DNA of 7,189 nucleotides from Alphaproteobacteria bacterium (GCA_021732545.1 JAKFUW010000047.1:1-7189), one strand, 5' to 3'. Numbered from the stretch's first letter, positions 1-5,832 are shown. Translations and numbers: made by a program. Notes: generated by a model from the sequence alone, not told the origin.

Positions 1-314
1 TCGCGGTGCTGGGGCCGTGCATCGCCAAAGAATCTTACGAAGTGGGTTCGGAATTTTATGAGAACTTCATGGCGTCGCGTGGCGATTATCACGCGCATTT
101 TTCAAAATCATCCAAAGCCGGACATTTTTATTTTGATCTGTCTGGTTTTATTCTGGAGCAATTGCGCGAAAGTGGCTTGAGTCAAAGTTCATCCCTTGCT
201 ATGGATACCTACGCAGATGCGCAGCGATTTTTCAGCTATCGCCGCAGCACACACGTAGATGAAAAAGACTATGGCCGCCAGATCAGCGTCATTATGATAG
301 AGAGTGGCGAATGA
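1..314 (+). CDS. pgeF: PgeF/YfiH family protein (laccase domain), 3' part only
   Basis: This is the C-terminal part, about 104 residues, of a YfiH/PgeF (Cu-oxidase_4, 'laccase domain') protein; the 5' part lies outside the window, so the reading frame enters open at the left edge. Family hallmarks seen are GPCI followed by a YEVG segment at the start of the fragment, KAGHFYFDL in the middle, and the C-terminal D-T-Y-A-D...RFFSYRR...GRQISVIM block. The metal-binding His and Cys residues of this family lie mostly upstream and cannot be checked. Family members are cytosolic and have been reported to prevent wrong amino acids entering peptidoglycan precursors in E. coli, and to have purine nucleoside phosphorolysis activity. 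The stop codon TGA (312-314) is followed after 56 bases by ilvE on the same strand, so the two may be co-transcribed. The family assignment is secure; the exact biochemical role is not. Confidence 0.88.
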   Translation, partial: AVLGPCIAKESYEVGSEFYENFMASRGDYHAHFSKSSKAGHFYFDLSGFILEQLRESGLSQSSSLAMDTYADAQRFFSYRRSTHVDEKDYGRQISVIMIESGE

Positions 315-320
315 ATGCTT

Positions 321-340
321 CCTCCCCTTAAAAGGGGAGG
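321..340. repeat. Perfect 9-bp-stem palindrome between pgeF and ilvE
   Basis: CCTCCCCTT at 321-329 is the exact reverse complement of AAGGGGAGG at 332-340, separated by AA. As RNA it would fold with an effective loop of about 4-6 bases. No T-run follows (GAATGACTG comes next), so it is not a canonical rho-independent terminator. It starts 7 bases after the pgeF stop and ends 30 bases before the ilvE start. It could be an mRNA-stabilising or processing hairpin or a copy of a dispersed palindrome; the sequence alone does not decide. Confidence 0.75.
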
Positions 341-354
341 GAATGACTGAAATG

Positions 355-363
355 AAAAAGGAG
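355..363 (+). promoter_or_regulatory. Ribosome-binding site of ilvE
   Basis: The string AAAAAGGAG ends 7 bases before the ATG at 371, a good Shine-Dalgarno position. It supports this ATG over the out-of-frame ATGs at 343 and 352, which have no properly spaced purine-rich site. Confidence 0.8.
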
Positions 364-370
364 ACAGCAC

Positions 371-1249
371 ATGAATATTATCCCTTTCGATGACCGTGAT
401 GGCGTGATTTGGATGAACGGCCACATGGTGCCGTGGCGCGATGCCAAAACCCATGTACTTAGCCACGGCTTGCATTATGCAAGCTCGGTGTTTGAAGGCG
501 AGCGTGTGTATAGCAAGAACGTGTTCAAAATAAAAGAGCATGGGCTGCGCTTGCATCGTTCAGCCAACATGCTCGATTTTGAAATTCCTTATAGTGCAGG
601 TGAGCTCGATGATGCCACGCGCGAAGTGGTGGCAGCGCAAGGCGTTGAAAATGGCTATGTGCGGCGCGTGGCGTGGCGCGGCAGCGAGATGATGGCGATT
701 TCCGCGCAGCATAACACCGTCCATGTGGCGATTGCGTGCTGGGCGTGGCCAAACATGTATCGCGATGCATCCAAAGACCAGGGCGTGCGTTTGAAAACCT
801 CGGCATGGCAGCGCCCATCGCCCAAAATGGCGCCGTGCCATAGCAAGGCGGCGGGCCTCTATATGATTTGCACCATGAGCAAACATCAAGCCGAACGCGA
901 AGGCTATCACGATGCGCTGATGCTTGATTATCGCGGCTACATTGCGGAAGCAACGGGCGCGAATATCTTTTTGATTATCGATGGTGCAATCCACACCCCA
1001 ACACCGGATTGTTTTTTAGATGGTATCACACGCCAAACCATTATCGGCCTTGCCAAAGCGCGCGGTTATGAGGTGATCGAGCGCCATATGATGCCTGAGG
1101 AAATCGCGAATGTATCGGAAGTGTTTTTAACCGGAACGGCGGCGGAGATTACACCGGTTGGCGAAATTGATGGCAAGAAATTTGAGATTGGTGCGATTAC
1201 CAAAAACATGATTGCCGATTATCATGCGTTGGTAAACGAGCCGTCTTAA
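371..1249 (+). CDS. ilvE: Branched-chain amino acid aminotransferase (class IV, PLP)
   Basis: This cytosolic PLP enzyme interconverts Leu, Ile and Val with their 2-oxo acids, using glutamate/2-oxoglutarate as the amino partner. At 292 residues it has the usual length for a fold-type IV aminotransferase. The N-terminal WMNGHMVPWRDAKTHVLSHGLHYASSVFEGER block (about 14-45) is the family substrate/PLP entrance region. Lys159 in SKAAGLYMI is the expected Schiff-base lysine. Glu193 in EATGANIF is the residue expected to contact the pyridine nitrogen. The C-terminal FLDGITRQT (215-223) and FLTGTAAEITPV (252-263) motifs are the phosphate- and substrate-binding loops. The alphaproteobacterial character is clear from HTPTPDCFLDGIT and YMICTMSKH. 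The ATG at 371 has a good ribosome-binding site 7 bases upstream. It lies 56 bases after pgeF and converges on pgsA. A D-amino-acid or aminodeoxychorismate-lyase relative is possible but much less likely. Confidence 0.94.
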   Translation: MNIIPFDDRDGVIWMNGHMVPWRDAKTHVLSHGLHYASSVFEGERVYSKNVFKIKEHGLRLHRSANMLDFEIPYSAGELDDATREVVAAQGVENGYVRRVAWRGSEMMAISAQHNTVHVAIACWAWPNMYRDASKDQGVRLKTSAWQRPSPKMAPCHSKAAGLYMICTMSKHQAEREGYHDALMLDYRGYIAEATGANIFLIIDGAIHTPTPDCFLDGITRQTIIGLAKARGYEVIERHMMPEEIANVSEVFLTGTAAEITPVGEIDGKKFEIGAITKNMIADYHALVNEPS

Positions 1250-1253
1250 CATA

Positions 1254-1368
1254 AGCTGTCATCCCGCACTTGCTGCGGGATCTCCATCTATGTTGAACCA
1301 GACCCCGCAACTCTTCCATTCGCTCCGCGCTAAGCGCGACCGCTCATGGAATGTGCGGGGTGACAGCT
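1254..1368. repeat. 115-bp composite palindromic element between convergent ilvE and pgsA
   Basis: The outer arms 1254-1267 (AGCTGTCATCCCGC) and 1355-1368 (GCGGGGTGACAGCT) pair over 14 positions with one T/G wobble. Inside are a perfect 8-bp hairpin with a 5-base loop (1261-1268 with 1274-1281), an alternative perfect 8-bp pairing (1302-1309 with 1354-1361), a 6-bp stem (1314-1319 with 1346-1351), and a 5-bp GC-only stem with a TAA loop (1326-1330 with 1334-1338). It fills almost the whole gap between the two convergent stops (1249 and 1377). No long T-run is present on either strand, so classical intrinsic termination is not shown, but a roadblock or stabilising role for both mRNAs is plausible. 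Its ends resemble those of the element at 1934-2034. Confidence 0.8.
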
Positions 1369-1376
1369 GAGCGGAG

Positions 1377-1907
1377 TTAAAGCTGCTTGATACTACCTTT
1401 AAAATAATCCCAGCCGGTCCATAGCGTTAGGCCTGTGGCCAGCCACAGCAGCGATTCACCTGCTTTTAAAACAATATCGTGCTGCATTGCTACCCCTAAC
1501 ATCAGCACCAGCACCGCAATCATTTGCGTGGCGGTTTTCCATTTGGCCATTTTGCTCACATGAATGATAATTTGGCGTTCGGCCATTGATTCGCGCAATG
1601 CCGAGACAAATAACTCGCGACATAAAATTAACACCACCGCAACCACGGGTGCATCGCCCGAAGTGCATAATAATATGAGTGCGGTGGCCACAATCAGCTT
1701 ATCGGCGTTGGGGTCGAGCAAGCGGCCAAGTGCGGATTCAACCATCCATAGCCGCGCTAAATAGCCATCCAAAAAATCGCTGATGCAAGCGAGCAAAACA
1801 ATGGCAAACGCTGCCCACATATTCAGTGGCCACATAATCAATAATAGCGGCACGCAGGCATAGCGAAAGAAGGTGAGTGCGTTGGGGATATGATGTTTGA
1901 TGCTCAT
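1377..1907 (-). CDS. pgsA: CDP-diacylglycerol--glycerol-3-phosphate 3-phosphatidyltransferase
   Basis: This inner-membrane enzyme makes phosphatidylglycerol phosphate from CDP-diacylglycerol and glycerol-3-phosphate, the committed step to phosphatidylglycerol and cardiolipin. The CDP-alcohol phosphotransferase signature is complete at residues 44-69: Asp44, Asp47-Gly48, Ala51-Arg52, Gly61, Asp65 and Asp69, with exact family spacing. PgsA-type segments also seen are the N-terminal IPNALTFFR, LDPNADKLIV (64-73), CRELFVSALRE (96-106) and KWKTATQMIAV (122-132). Hydrophobic stretches around 17-42, 72-98, 126-142 and 151-165 fit a polytopic protein. I chose the ATG at 1907 (176 aa): it has a GAAGG ribosome-binding site 5 bases upstream on the minus strand and begins like other PgsA proteins. 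A GTG at 1919 would add four residues but has no ribosome-binding site. It lies downstream of uvrC, a common proteobacterial pairing, with a palindromic element in between. Confidence 0.94.
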   Translation of the reverse strand: MSIKHHIPNALTFFRYACVPLLLIMWPLNMWAAFAIVLLACISDFLDGYLARLWMVESALGRLLDPNADKLIVATALILLCTSGDAPVVAVVLILCRELFVSALRESMAERQIIIHVSKMAKWKTATQMIAVLVLMLGVAMQHDIVLKAGESLLWLATGLTLWTGWDYFKGSIKQL

Positions 1908-1933
1908 GAAAACCTTCACATAATTTATCTATT

Positions 1934-2034
1934 TGTCATTCCCGCGTAAGCGGGAATCCAGAAGGCCGATTAGGCCGTCAGGAAAATTTTTAAAAATAAA
2001 AAGAAACTGGATCCCCGCCTTCGCGGGGATGACA
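1934..2034. repeat. 101-bp MITE-like inverted-repeat element between uvrC and pgsA
   Basis: The terminal arms 1934-1961 and 2007-2034 are 28 bases each and are inverted copies matching at 24 of 28 positions. Each arm is itself a hairpin: 1938-1945 with 1950-1957 (perfect 8 bp, GTAA loop) and 2011-2018 with 2023-2030 (perfect 8 bp, CTTC loop). The 45-base core (1962-2006) is AT-rich in its right half. The ends read TGTCAT...ATGACA. No clear target-site duplication is seen and there is no coding capacity. It lies in the uvrC-pgsA transcript and ends 18 bases before the uvrC stop codon in window coordinates. It belongs to the broad class of small palindromic mobile or dispersed repeats; I cannot name the family. 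Confidence 0.85.
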
Positions 2035-2052
2035 GCAAAAATAAAGACTCAC

Positions 2053-3909
2053 TCATGAATGAAAATACGCAAAAATAGTGTGAGCAATCTTTTTACTAAT
2101 TCCTGGCACATTTTCCAACTCAATAAGTGTAGCAACCTCCACCGCGCGTTTGGAGCCAAAATGATGCAGCAATTCTTTTTTGCGTTTGGAGCCAATATTT
2201 GGGATGTCGTCGAGCGCCGAATGGCTGATGGCATTGGCGCGCTTGATGCGGTGCGAGCCGATGGCGTAGCGGTGCGCTTCGTCGCGCAGGCGCTGCATAA
2301 AATGAAGCACGCCATGGTCAGGTGGTAGCGTGAAGGCCTGTTGGTTTGGCAGATGAAATTGCTCACGCCCCGCGTTGCGGTCAGGCCCTTTGGAGATTCC
2401 CACATAAGCGATATTGTTAATATCGAGCGCGGTAAAAATCTCGGTCACGGCACCCAGTTGCCCCACGCCGCCATCAATCAGAACCAGATCGGGCCACAGG
2501 CCAAGGCTGCGATCCGGGTCTTCTTTTTTGAGGCGTGAAAACCGCCGCGTAAACACCTCGCGCATCATGCCATAATCATCACCTGCCGCCAGATGCTCAT
2601 TGCGGATATTAAACCGCCGATAATGGCCTTTCATGAATCCCTCTGGCCCCGCTACAATCATCGCGCCCACTGCATGCGTGCCTGAAATATGGCTGTTATC
2701 ATAGACTTCCACGCGTTTAGGACGGACGGATAAATGAAATAATGCGGCCAATTGGTCGAGCAAGGCTGCTTGCGTATAACGCGAATGCAAATGGCGCTGC
2801 AATGCGGACTGCGCATTGGTCATCGCTTGTTGCATCAGCGCTAATTTATCACCGCGAAGTGGGCGCGCGAGCACCACGCGATGCCCCGCAAGTTGAGCCA
2901 ACGCCTCTTCGATGAGCTCTTTTTCCTCGACATCGTGGCTGATTAATACATCGGTCGGCGGCGTGTGGATCTGATAAAATTGCGTGATGAACGCGGCTAA
3001 AATCGCCTCGTCAGATTCTTCCGCGTCGTGCTTTGGAAAATAAGGCAGATTGCCAAAATGCCCGCCACCACGAAAGAAAAACACCTGAATGCAGGTCTGA
3101 CCATCGTGCCGCGTGATCGCCATTACATCGGCGTCATCCAGCCCTGCTACATTGATTTTTTGTTCTTGCTGCACGCGGGTGAGTGCTGCAATCCGGTCGC
3201 GCATGTTGGCTGCTTTTTCATATTCCTGGGCATCGCTGAAGGCTTGCATCTGTTTGGCAAAATCATCTTGGATTTCACGGTTTTTACCTTTTAAAAAAGC
3301 GGATGCCTGCCCGATGCTGACGGCATAACCTTCTTTAGAAATATATTCTACACATGGCGCGCTGCAGCGCTTGATTTGATATTGCAAACACGGCCTCGAG
3401 CGATTGGTGAAAATACTATCGGCGCATGGGCGCAATAAAAAGGCTTTTTGCAAAATAGCGAGTGCGTGATTGGCTGCCCCTGCGGATGCAAAGGGCCCAA
3501 AATAAAGACCTTTATTGATGCGTGCGCCGCGATGTTTGGTAATGCGCGGATAGTCGTGCGAGGTGTCGATCAATAAATAGGGAAACGATTTATCGTCTTT
3601 GAGCAAGATGTTGTAGCGCGGTTTGAGTTTTTTAATCAGATTGGCTTCGAGCAATAAGGCTTCGGCTTCGCTGCCGGTGATGGTGATTTCGACCTGTGCA
3701 ATTTGCAGCACCATCCGCCCAATCCGATTACCCAGATTAGCAATAAGCGTGTATTGGCTCAGACGGTTTTTGAGATGTTTGGCCTTGCCCACATACATCA
3801 CATCGCCTTTTTCATTGATCATCCGATAGACGCCCGGTGATAGCGGCACCGATTTAATCGCGGCGCGCAATGCGTCAACGCCAAGGACAGGAACATCTGA
3901 ATCGGGCAT
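2053..3909 (-). CDS. uvrC: Excinuclease ABC subunit C
   Basis: UvrC makes the 3' and 5' incisions around a DNA lesion after UvrA/UvrB loading in nucleotide excision repair. The 618-residue product has all family parts. The N-terminal GIY-YIG nuclease has GVY at 26-28, YVG at 39-41, Arg49, and Glu88 as a probable metal ligand. Cys162, Cys174, Cys182 and Cys186 have the 12-8-4 spacing of the UvrC iron-sulfur cluster cysteines. The UVR/UvrB-interacting helices lie at about 211-250. The RNase H-like C-terminal nuclease has Asp404 (YDNSH), Asp479 (LVLIDGG) and His546 (RDEAHRYA). Tandem helix-hairpin-helix motifs occupy about 566-618. The start is the ATG at 3909, four bases past the SDR stop; a longer frame opening at 4008 would run deep into the SDR gene and adds non-family sequence. 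Only a weak AGG precedes this ATG, so translational coupling to the SDR is likely. Confidence 0.96.
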   Translation of the reverse strand: MPDSDVPVLGVDALRAAIKSVPLSPGVYRMINEKGDVMYVGKAKHLKNRLSQYTLIANLGNRIGRMVLQIAQVEITITGSEAEALLLEANLIKKLKPRYNILLKDDKSFPYLLIDTSHDYPRITKHRGARINKGLYFGPFASAGAANHALAILQKAFLLRPCADSIFTNRSRPCLQYQIKRCSAPCVEYISKEGYAVSIGQASAFLKGKNREIQDDFAKQMQAFSDAQEYEKAANMRDRIAALTRVQQEQKINVAGLDDADVMAITRHDGQTCIQVFFFRGGGHFGNLPYFPKHDAEESDEAILAAFITQFYQIHTPPTDVLISHDVEEKELIEEALAQLAGHRVVLARPLRGDKLALMQQAMTNAQSALQRHLHSRYTQAALLDQLAALFHLSVRPKRVEVYDNSHISGTHAVGAMIVAGPEGFMKGHYRRFNIRNEHLAAGDDYGMMREVFTRRFSRLKKEDPDRSLGLWPDLVLIDGGVGQLGAVTEIFTALDINNIAYVGISKGPDRNAGREQFHLPNQQAFTLPPDHGVLHFMQRLRDEAHRYAIGSHRIKRANAISHSALDDIPNIGSKRKKELLHHFGSKRAVEVATLIELENVPGISKKIAHTIFAYFHS

Positions 3910-3913
3910 AGGC

Positions 3914-4663
3914 CTAAAGGTCAATCGGGCGGTGGCAATGCAACCCGCCGGAAAGCAAAATGGTTTGGCCCGTGATGCTGTGAGCGCGCAGCAGATAATC
4001 AATCGCATCGCACACCTCGCGTGGGTTGCTTAAATGGTTAAGCGGAGCGCGCTGCTTCATGCGGTTAAACATCGCATCATCTTCCAGCTCGCCAGCCAGT
4101 GTGGGTCCTGGCGCAATGGTGTTGATACGGATATGCGGTGCGAGTTCCAGAGCAAGCATTTCAGAAAGTTGCATCAGGCTCATTTTGCTGAGCGCGTAGG
4201 TGAGATATTTGGAAGACAAGCTCCAGCCATGCGTGCCATCACCGATGTTGATAATGTTGGCTTGTGTGAGGTTTTGTTGCGCAGCAAAGGCTTGAATCAA
4301 CTTGATGGGTGCAAGCAGATTGATGTGCATATGCTGATCAAACTGCGCGGCATTAAGTGATGTTTGCAGCGAATCTTTTTGAAACATCGATGCGTTATTG
4401 ATCAGGCAAGTAATAGTACCCAGCTGCGTAGTACATTCATCAATCAATGTGCTTGCATCAAAATCGGTTGCGAAATCTGCATGAACGCACAGGGCGTTTG
4501 CGCCGATGGCTTTTAATTCTTTTACCAACTCTTGCGCTTGGATTTCAGAGCGATGATAATGAATCGCGACATTCCAGCCTGCCCGCGCCAGATGCAGCGC
4601 AATCTCGCGCCCCACGCGCAAGGCGCCGCCTGTGATTAAAACCGATGGTGCTACTTGTTTCAT
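3914..4663 (-). CDS. Pteridine-reductase-like short-chain dehydrogenase (PTR1/FolM type)
   Basis: A 249-residue NAD(P)H-dependent SDR. The cofactor loop is TGGALRVG (11-18), the TGxxxRxG form typical of pteridine reductases instead of the usual TGxxxGxG, and HYHRS (35-39) matches the PTR1 segment that binds the NADPH phosphate. NNAS (89-92) is the structural motif, and Tyr156 and Lys160 form the YxxxK pair. The usual catalytic Ser is replaced by Asp142 (NIGDGTHG), as in PTR1 and FolM. This suggests reduction of a pterin (dihydromonapterin or biopterin-like) or dihydrofolate; the substrate itself is inference. SGG near the C terminus (238-240) is a common SDR ending. It heads the SDR-uvrC-pgsA run. 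The ATG at 4663 lacks a ribosome-binding site and sits 6 bases after a TATAAT, so the mRNA may be leaderless. Confidence 0.88.
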   Translation of the reverse strand: MKQVAPSVLITGGALRVGREIALHLARAGWNVAIHYHRSEIQAQELVKELKAIGANALCVHADFATDFDASTLIDECTTQLGTITCLINNASMFQKDSLQTSLNAAQFDQHMHINLLAPIKLIQAFAAQQNLTQANIINIGDGTHGWSLSSKYLTYALSKMSLMQLSEMLALELAPHIRINTIAPGPTLAGELEDDAMFNRMKQRAPLNHLSNPREVCDAIDYLLRAHSITGQTILLSGGLHCHRPIDL

Positions 4664-4669
4664 GGAATC

Positions 4670-4679
4670 ATTATATAAT
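4670..4679. promoter_or_regulatory. Palindromic decamer with TATAAT on both strands: candidate divergent -10
   Basis: ATTATATAAT is its own reverse complement. It provides a perfect -10 hexamer rightwards (4674-4679, for prs) and leftwards (4675-4670, for the SDR operon). Neither side has a recognisable TTGACA at 16-18 bases; the hexamers there are GCAAAT (minus) and CTACTT (plus). Rightward initiation would give prs a leader of roughly 80 bases. Leftward initiation would start at or next to the SDR ATG. It is the only strong -10 candidate I noticed in this 106-base divergent gap. Confidence 0.5.
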
Positions 4680-4755
4680 TAAATGCGATGCCATTTGCGA
4701 GATTTACTTTTAGGCAGGTGGCTGCTAGGACTCCGCATGAATTTCCCACATTCGT

Positions 4756-4762
4756 AGAAAGG
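4756..4762 (+). promoter_or_regulatory. Ribosome-binding site of prs
   Basis: AGAAAGG lies 7 bases before the ATG at 4770. It fixes the start, which also matches the N-terminus of the family (KLLSGNSNAPLA). Confidence 0.75.
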
Positions 4763-4769
4763 CATCACC

Positions 4770-5705
4770 ATGAAACTGTTGAGCGGCAATAGTAATGCTC
4801 CGTTGGCGCAATCGATTGCGGATTGTCTGGGTGTGCCGCTGACGCAAGCGACCGTGAAACGCTTTTCGGATATGGAGATTTTTGTTGAGGTGAAAGAAAA
4901 TGTGCGTGGCGAAGATGTGTTCGTCATTCAATCCACTTCGTACCCTGCCAATGACCATATTATGGAGCTGCTGATTTGTCTGGATGCGCTCAAACGTGCC
5001 TCGGCTCGCCGGGTGACGGCGGTGATTCCTTATTATGGCTATGCGCGCCAAGACCGCAAACCAGGGCCTCGCACGCCGATCAGCGCGAAATTGGTGGCCA
5101 ATCTGATCACCTCAGCCGGTGCCGACCGCGTGCTGACGATTGATTTACATGCTGCTCAAATTCAAGGTTTCTTTGATATTCCGCTCGACCATTTATATGT
5201 GCGTCCGGTGTTTTTAACCGATATGAAAAAGCAGTTTAAAGACCCCAAAGATCTGGTGATTGTGTCGCCCGATGTGGGCGGTGTGGTGCGCGCTCGCTCG
5301 CTTGCCAGCCGTTTGGGGGCGGATTTAGCCATTGTCGATAAACGTCGCGAACGCGCGGGCGAATCCGAAGTGATGAATATTATTGGTGAAGTGAAGGGCC
5401 GCACCTGCATTTTGTTCGATGACATCGCGGATTCAGCGGGAACCCTTTGCAACGCCGCTAAAGCGCTTAAAAATGAGGGTGCAGCCAGTGTTTCGGCTTA
5501 TATCACTCACGGGGTTTTGTCGGGCAAGGCAGTTGAGCGCATCGAGGCATCGGACATTGAAACGCTGGTGATTACCGATAGTATTATCGCGACGCCCGCG
5601 GTGGCACATTGCGCTAAAATCCGCGTGGCAAGCGTGGCTCCGTTGTTGGCAGAGGCGATTCGGCGCATCAGCGAAGAAAGTTCGGTATCGAGCTTGTTTG
5701 AATAA
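4770..5705 (+). CDS. prs: Ribose-phosphate pyrophosphokinase (PRPP synthetase)
   Basis: This cytosolic enzyme makes PRPP from ribose-5-phosphate and ATP, feeding purine, pyrimidine, histidine, tryptophan and NAD synthesis. At 311 residues it has the normal length of a class I, phosphate-dependent enzyme. FSDMEIFVEVKENVRG (32-47) is the family N-terminal block. YYGYARQDRK (88-97) is the ATP-binding flexible loop. The DLHAAQIQGFF segment (125-135) carries His127, the expected Mg-ATP ligand. VSPDVGGVVRARSLA (165-179) and the catalytic-loop lysine in DKRRERAG (190-197) are intact. DDIADSAGTL (217-226) is the PRPP/ribose-phosphate binding loop. Its neighbours rplY and pth on the same strand form a prs-rplY-pth order known from other Alphaproteobacteria. 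The 139-base gap to rplY, with a weak terminator-like stem and a repeat array, suggests part of the transcription may stop or be processed there. Confidence 0.97.
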   Translation: MKLLSGNSNAPLAQSIADCLGVPLTQATVKRFSDMEIFVEVKENVRGEDVFVIQSTSYPANDHIMELLICLDALKRASARRVTAVIPYYGYARQDRKPGPRTPISAKLVANLITSAGADRVLTIDLHAAQIQGFFDIPLDHLYVRPVFLTDMKKQFKDPKDLVIVSPDVGGVVRARSLASRLGADLAIVDKRRERAGESEVMNIIGEVKGRTCILFDDIADSAGTLCNAAKALKNEGAASVSAYITHGVLSGKAVERIEASDIETLVITDSIIATPAVAHCAKIRVASVAPLLAEAIRRISEESSVSSLFE

Positions 5706-5720
5706 GTTTGACTTTTAGGC

Positions 5721-5748
5721 AAGGCCGCGCTAATTAGATCGCCTTTTT
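5721..5748 (+). terminator. Weak terminator-like stem with T-run after prs
   Basis: AAGGC (5721-5725) pairs with GCCTT (5741-5745), and the 3' arm runs into TTTTT (5744-5748). The stem is only 5 bp, the loop is 15 bases, and part of the T-run is used in the stem, so this would be a poor intrinsic terminator. Partial attenuation between prs and rplY is the most that can be suggested. Confidence 0.25.
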
Positions 5749-5750
5749 GG

Positions 5751-5832
5751 AGTATTTGGTATTCAGTATTTGGTGTAAGCAGCGATGTTTCAACACTAAA
5801 TACCAAATACCAAACACCAGATACTAAATATT
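5751..5832. repeat. Inverted array of 7-base repeats between prs and rplY
   Basis: The right half (5798-5832) is five contiguous heptads: AAATACC, AAATACC, AAACACC, AGATACT, AAATATT. The left half (5751-5776) is the same unit on the opposite strand: AGTATTT, GGTATTC, AGTATTT, then GGTGT. The halves can pair in at least two registers. Hairpin A is 5752-5767 with 5795-5810 (15 of 16 Watson-Crick). Hairpin B is 5758-5776 with 5814-5832 (15 Watson-Crick, 3 G-U, 1 mismatch). The last heptad touches the rplY ribosome-binding site at 5833-5837. The array has no coding capacity. Confidence 0.82.

Noticed and set aside
343..393. Possible 16-residue leader peptide (MTEMKKETAHEYYPFR) overlapping the ilvE start
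   Set aside because: The GGAGG before it is only 2 bases from the ATG. The peptide has no Ile, Leu or Val codon run that would suggest attenuation, and most of it overlaps the ilvE ribosome-binding site and first codons by chance.
525..994. Two antisense open frames of about 140 codons inside ilvE
   Set aside because: The plus strand encodes a complete aminotransferase with all motifs. The antisense products show no domain, no ribosome-binding site and skewed composition; they are by-products of codon bias in the real gene.
1908..1919. GTG start for pgsA at 1919
   Set aside because: No ribosome-binding site precedes it, while the ATG at 1907 has GAAGG at 5 bases. The GAAGG would lie inside the coding region if GTG were used.
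2049..2405. Alternative-frame minus-strand open frame (118 codons) and plus-strand frames within uvrC
   Set aside because: They overlap the helix-hairpin-helix and nuclease regions of uvrC, whose frame is continuous and conserved. No domain is recognisable in the alternatives.
3910..4008. Longer uvrC start at 4008 adding 33 residues
   Set aside because: It would overlap the SDR gene by about 95 bases and its sequence (Cys- and Phe-rich) does not resemble UvrC. The ATG at 3909 gives a family-typical N-terminus and length.
4725..5051. Minus-strand open frames over the prs start
   Set aside because: They are antisense to a complete PRPP synthetase, lack ribosome-binding sites and show no recognisable family.
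4706..5721. The 11-mer ACTTTTAGGCA occurs on both sides of prs (4706-4716 and 5711-5721)
   Set aside because: Several 11-mer repeats are expected by chance in a window of this size. The match does not extend and there is no other sign of insertion of prs.
5751..5832. Heptad array considered as a CRISPR or tandem satellite
   Set aside because: Units are 7 bases without spacers, far below CRISPR repeat size. The left half is inverted relative to the right, so it is a palindromic array, not a simple satellite.
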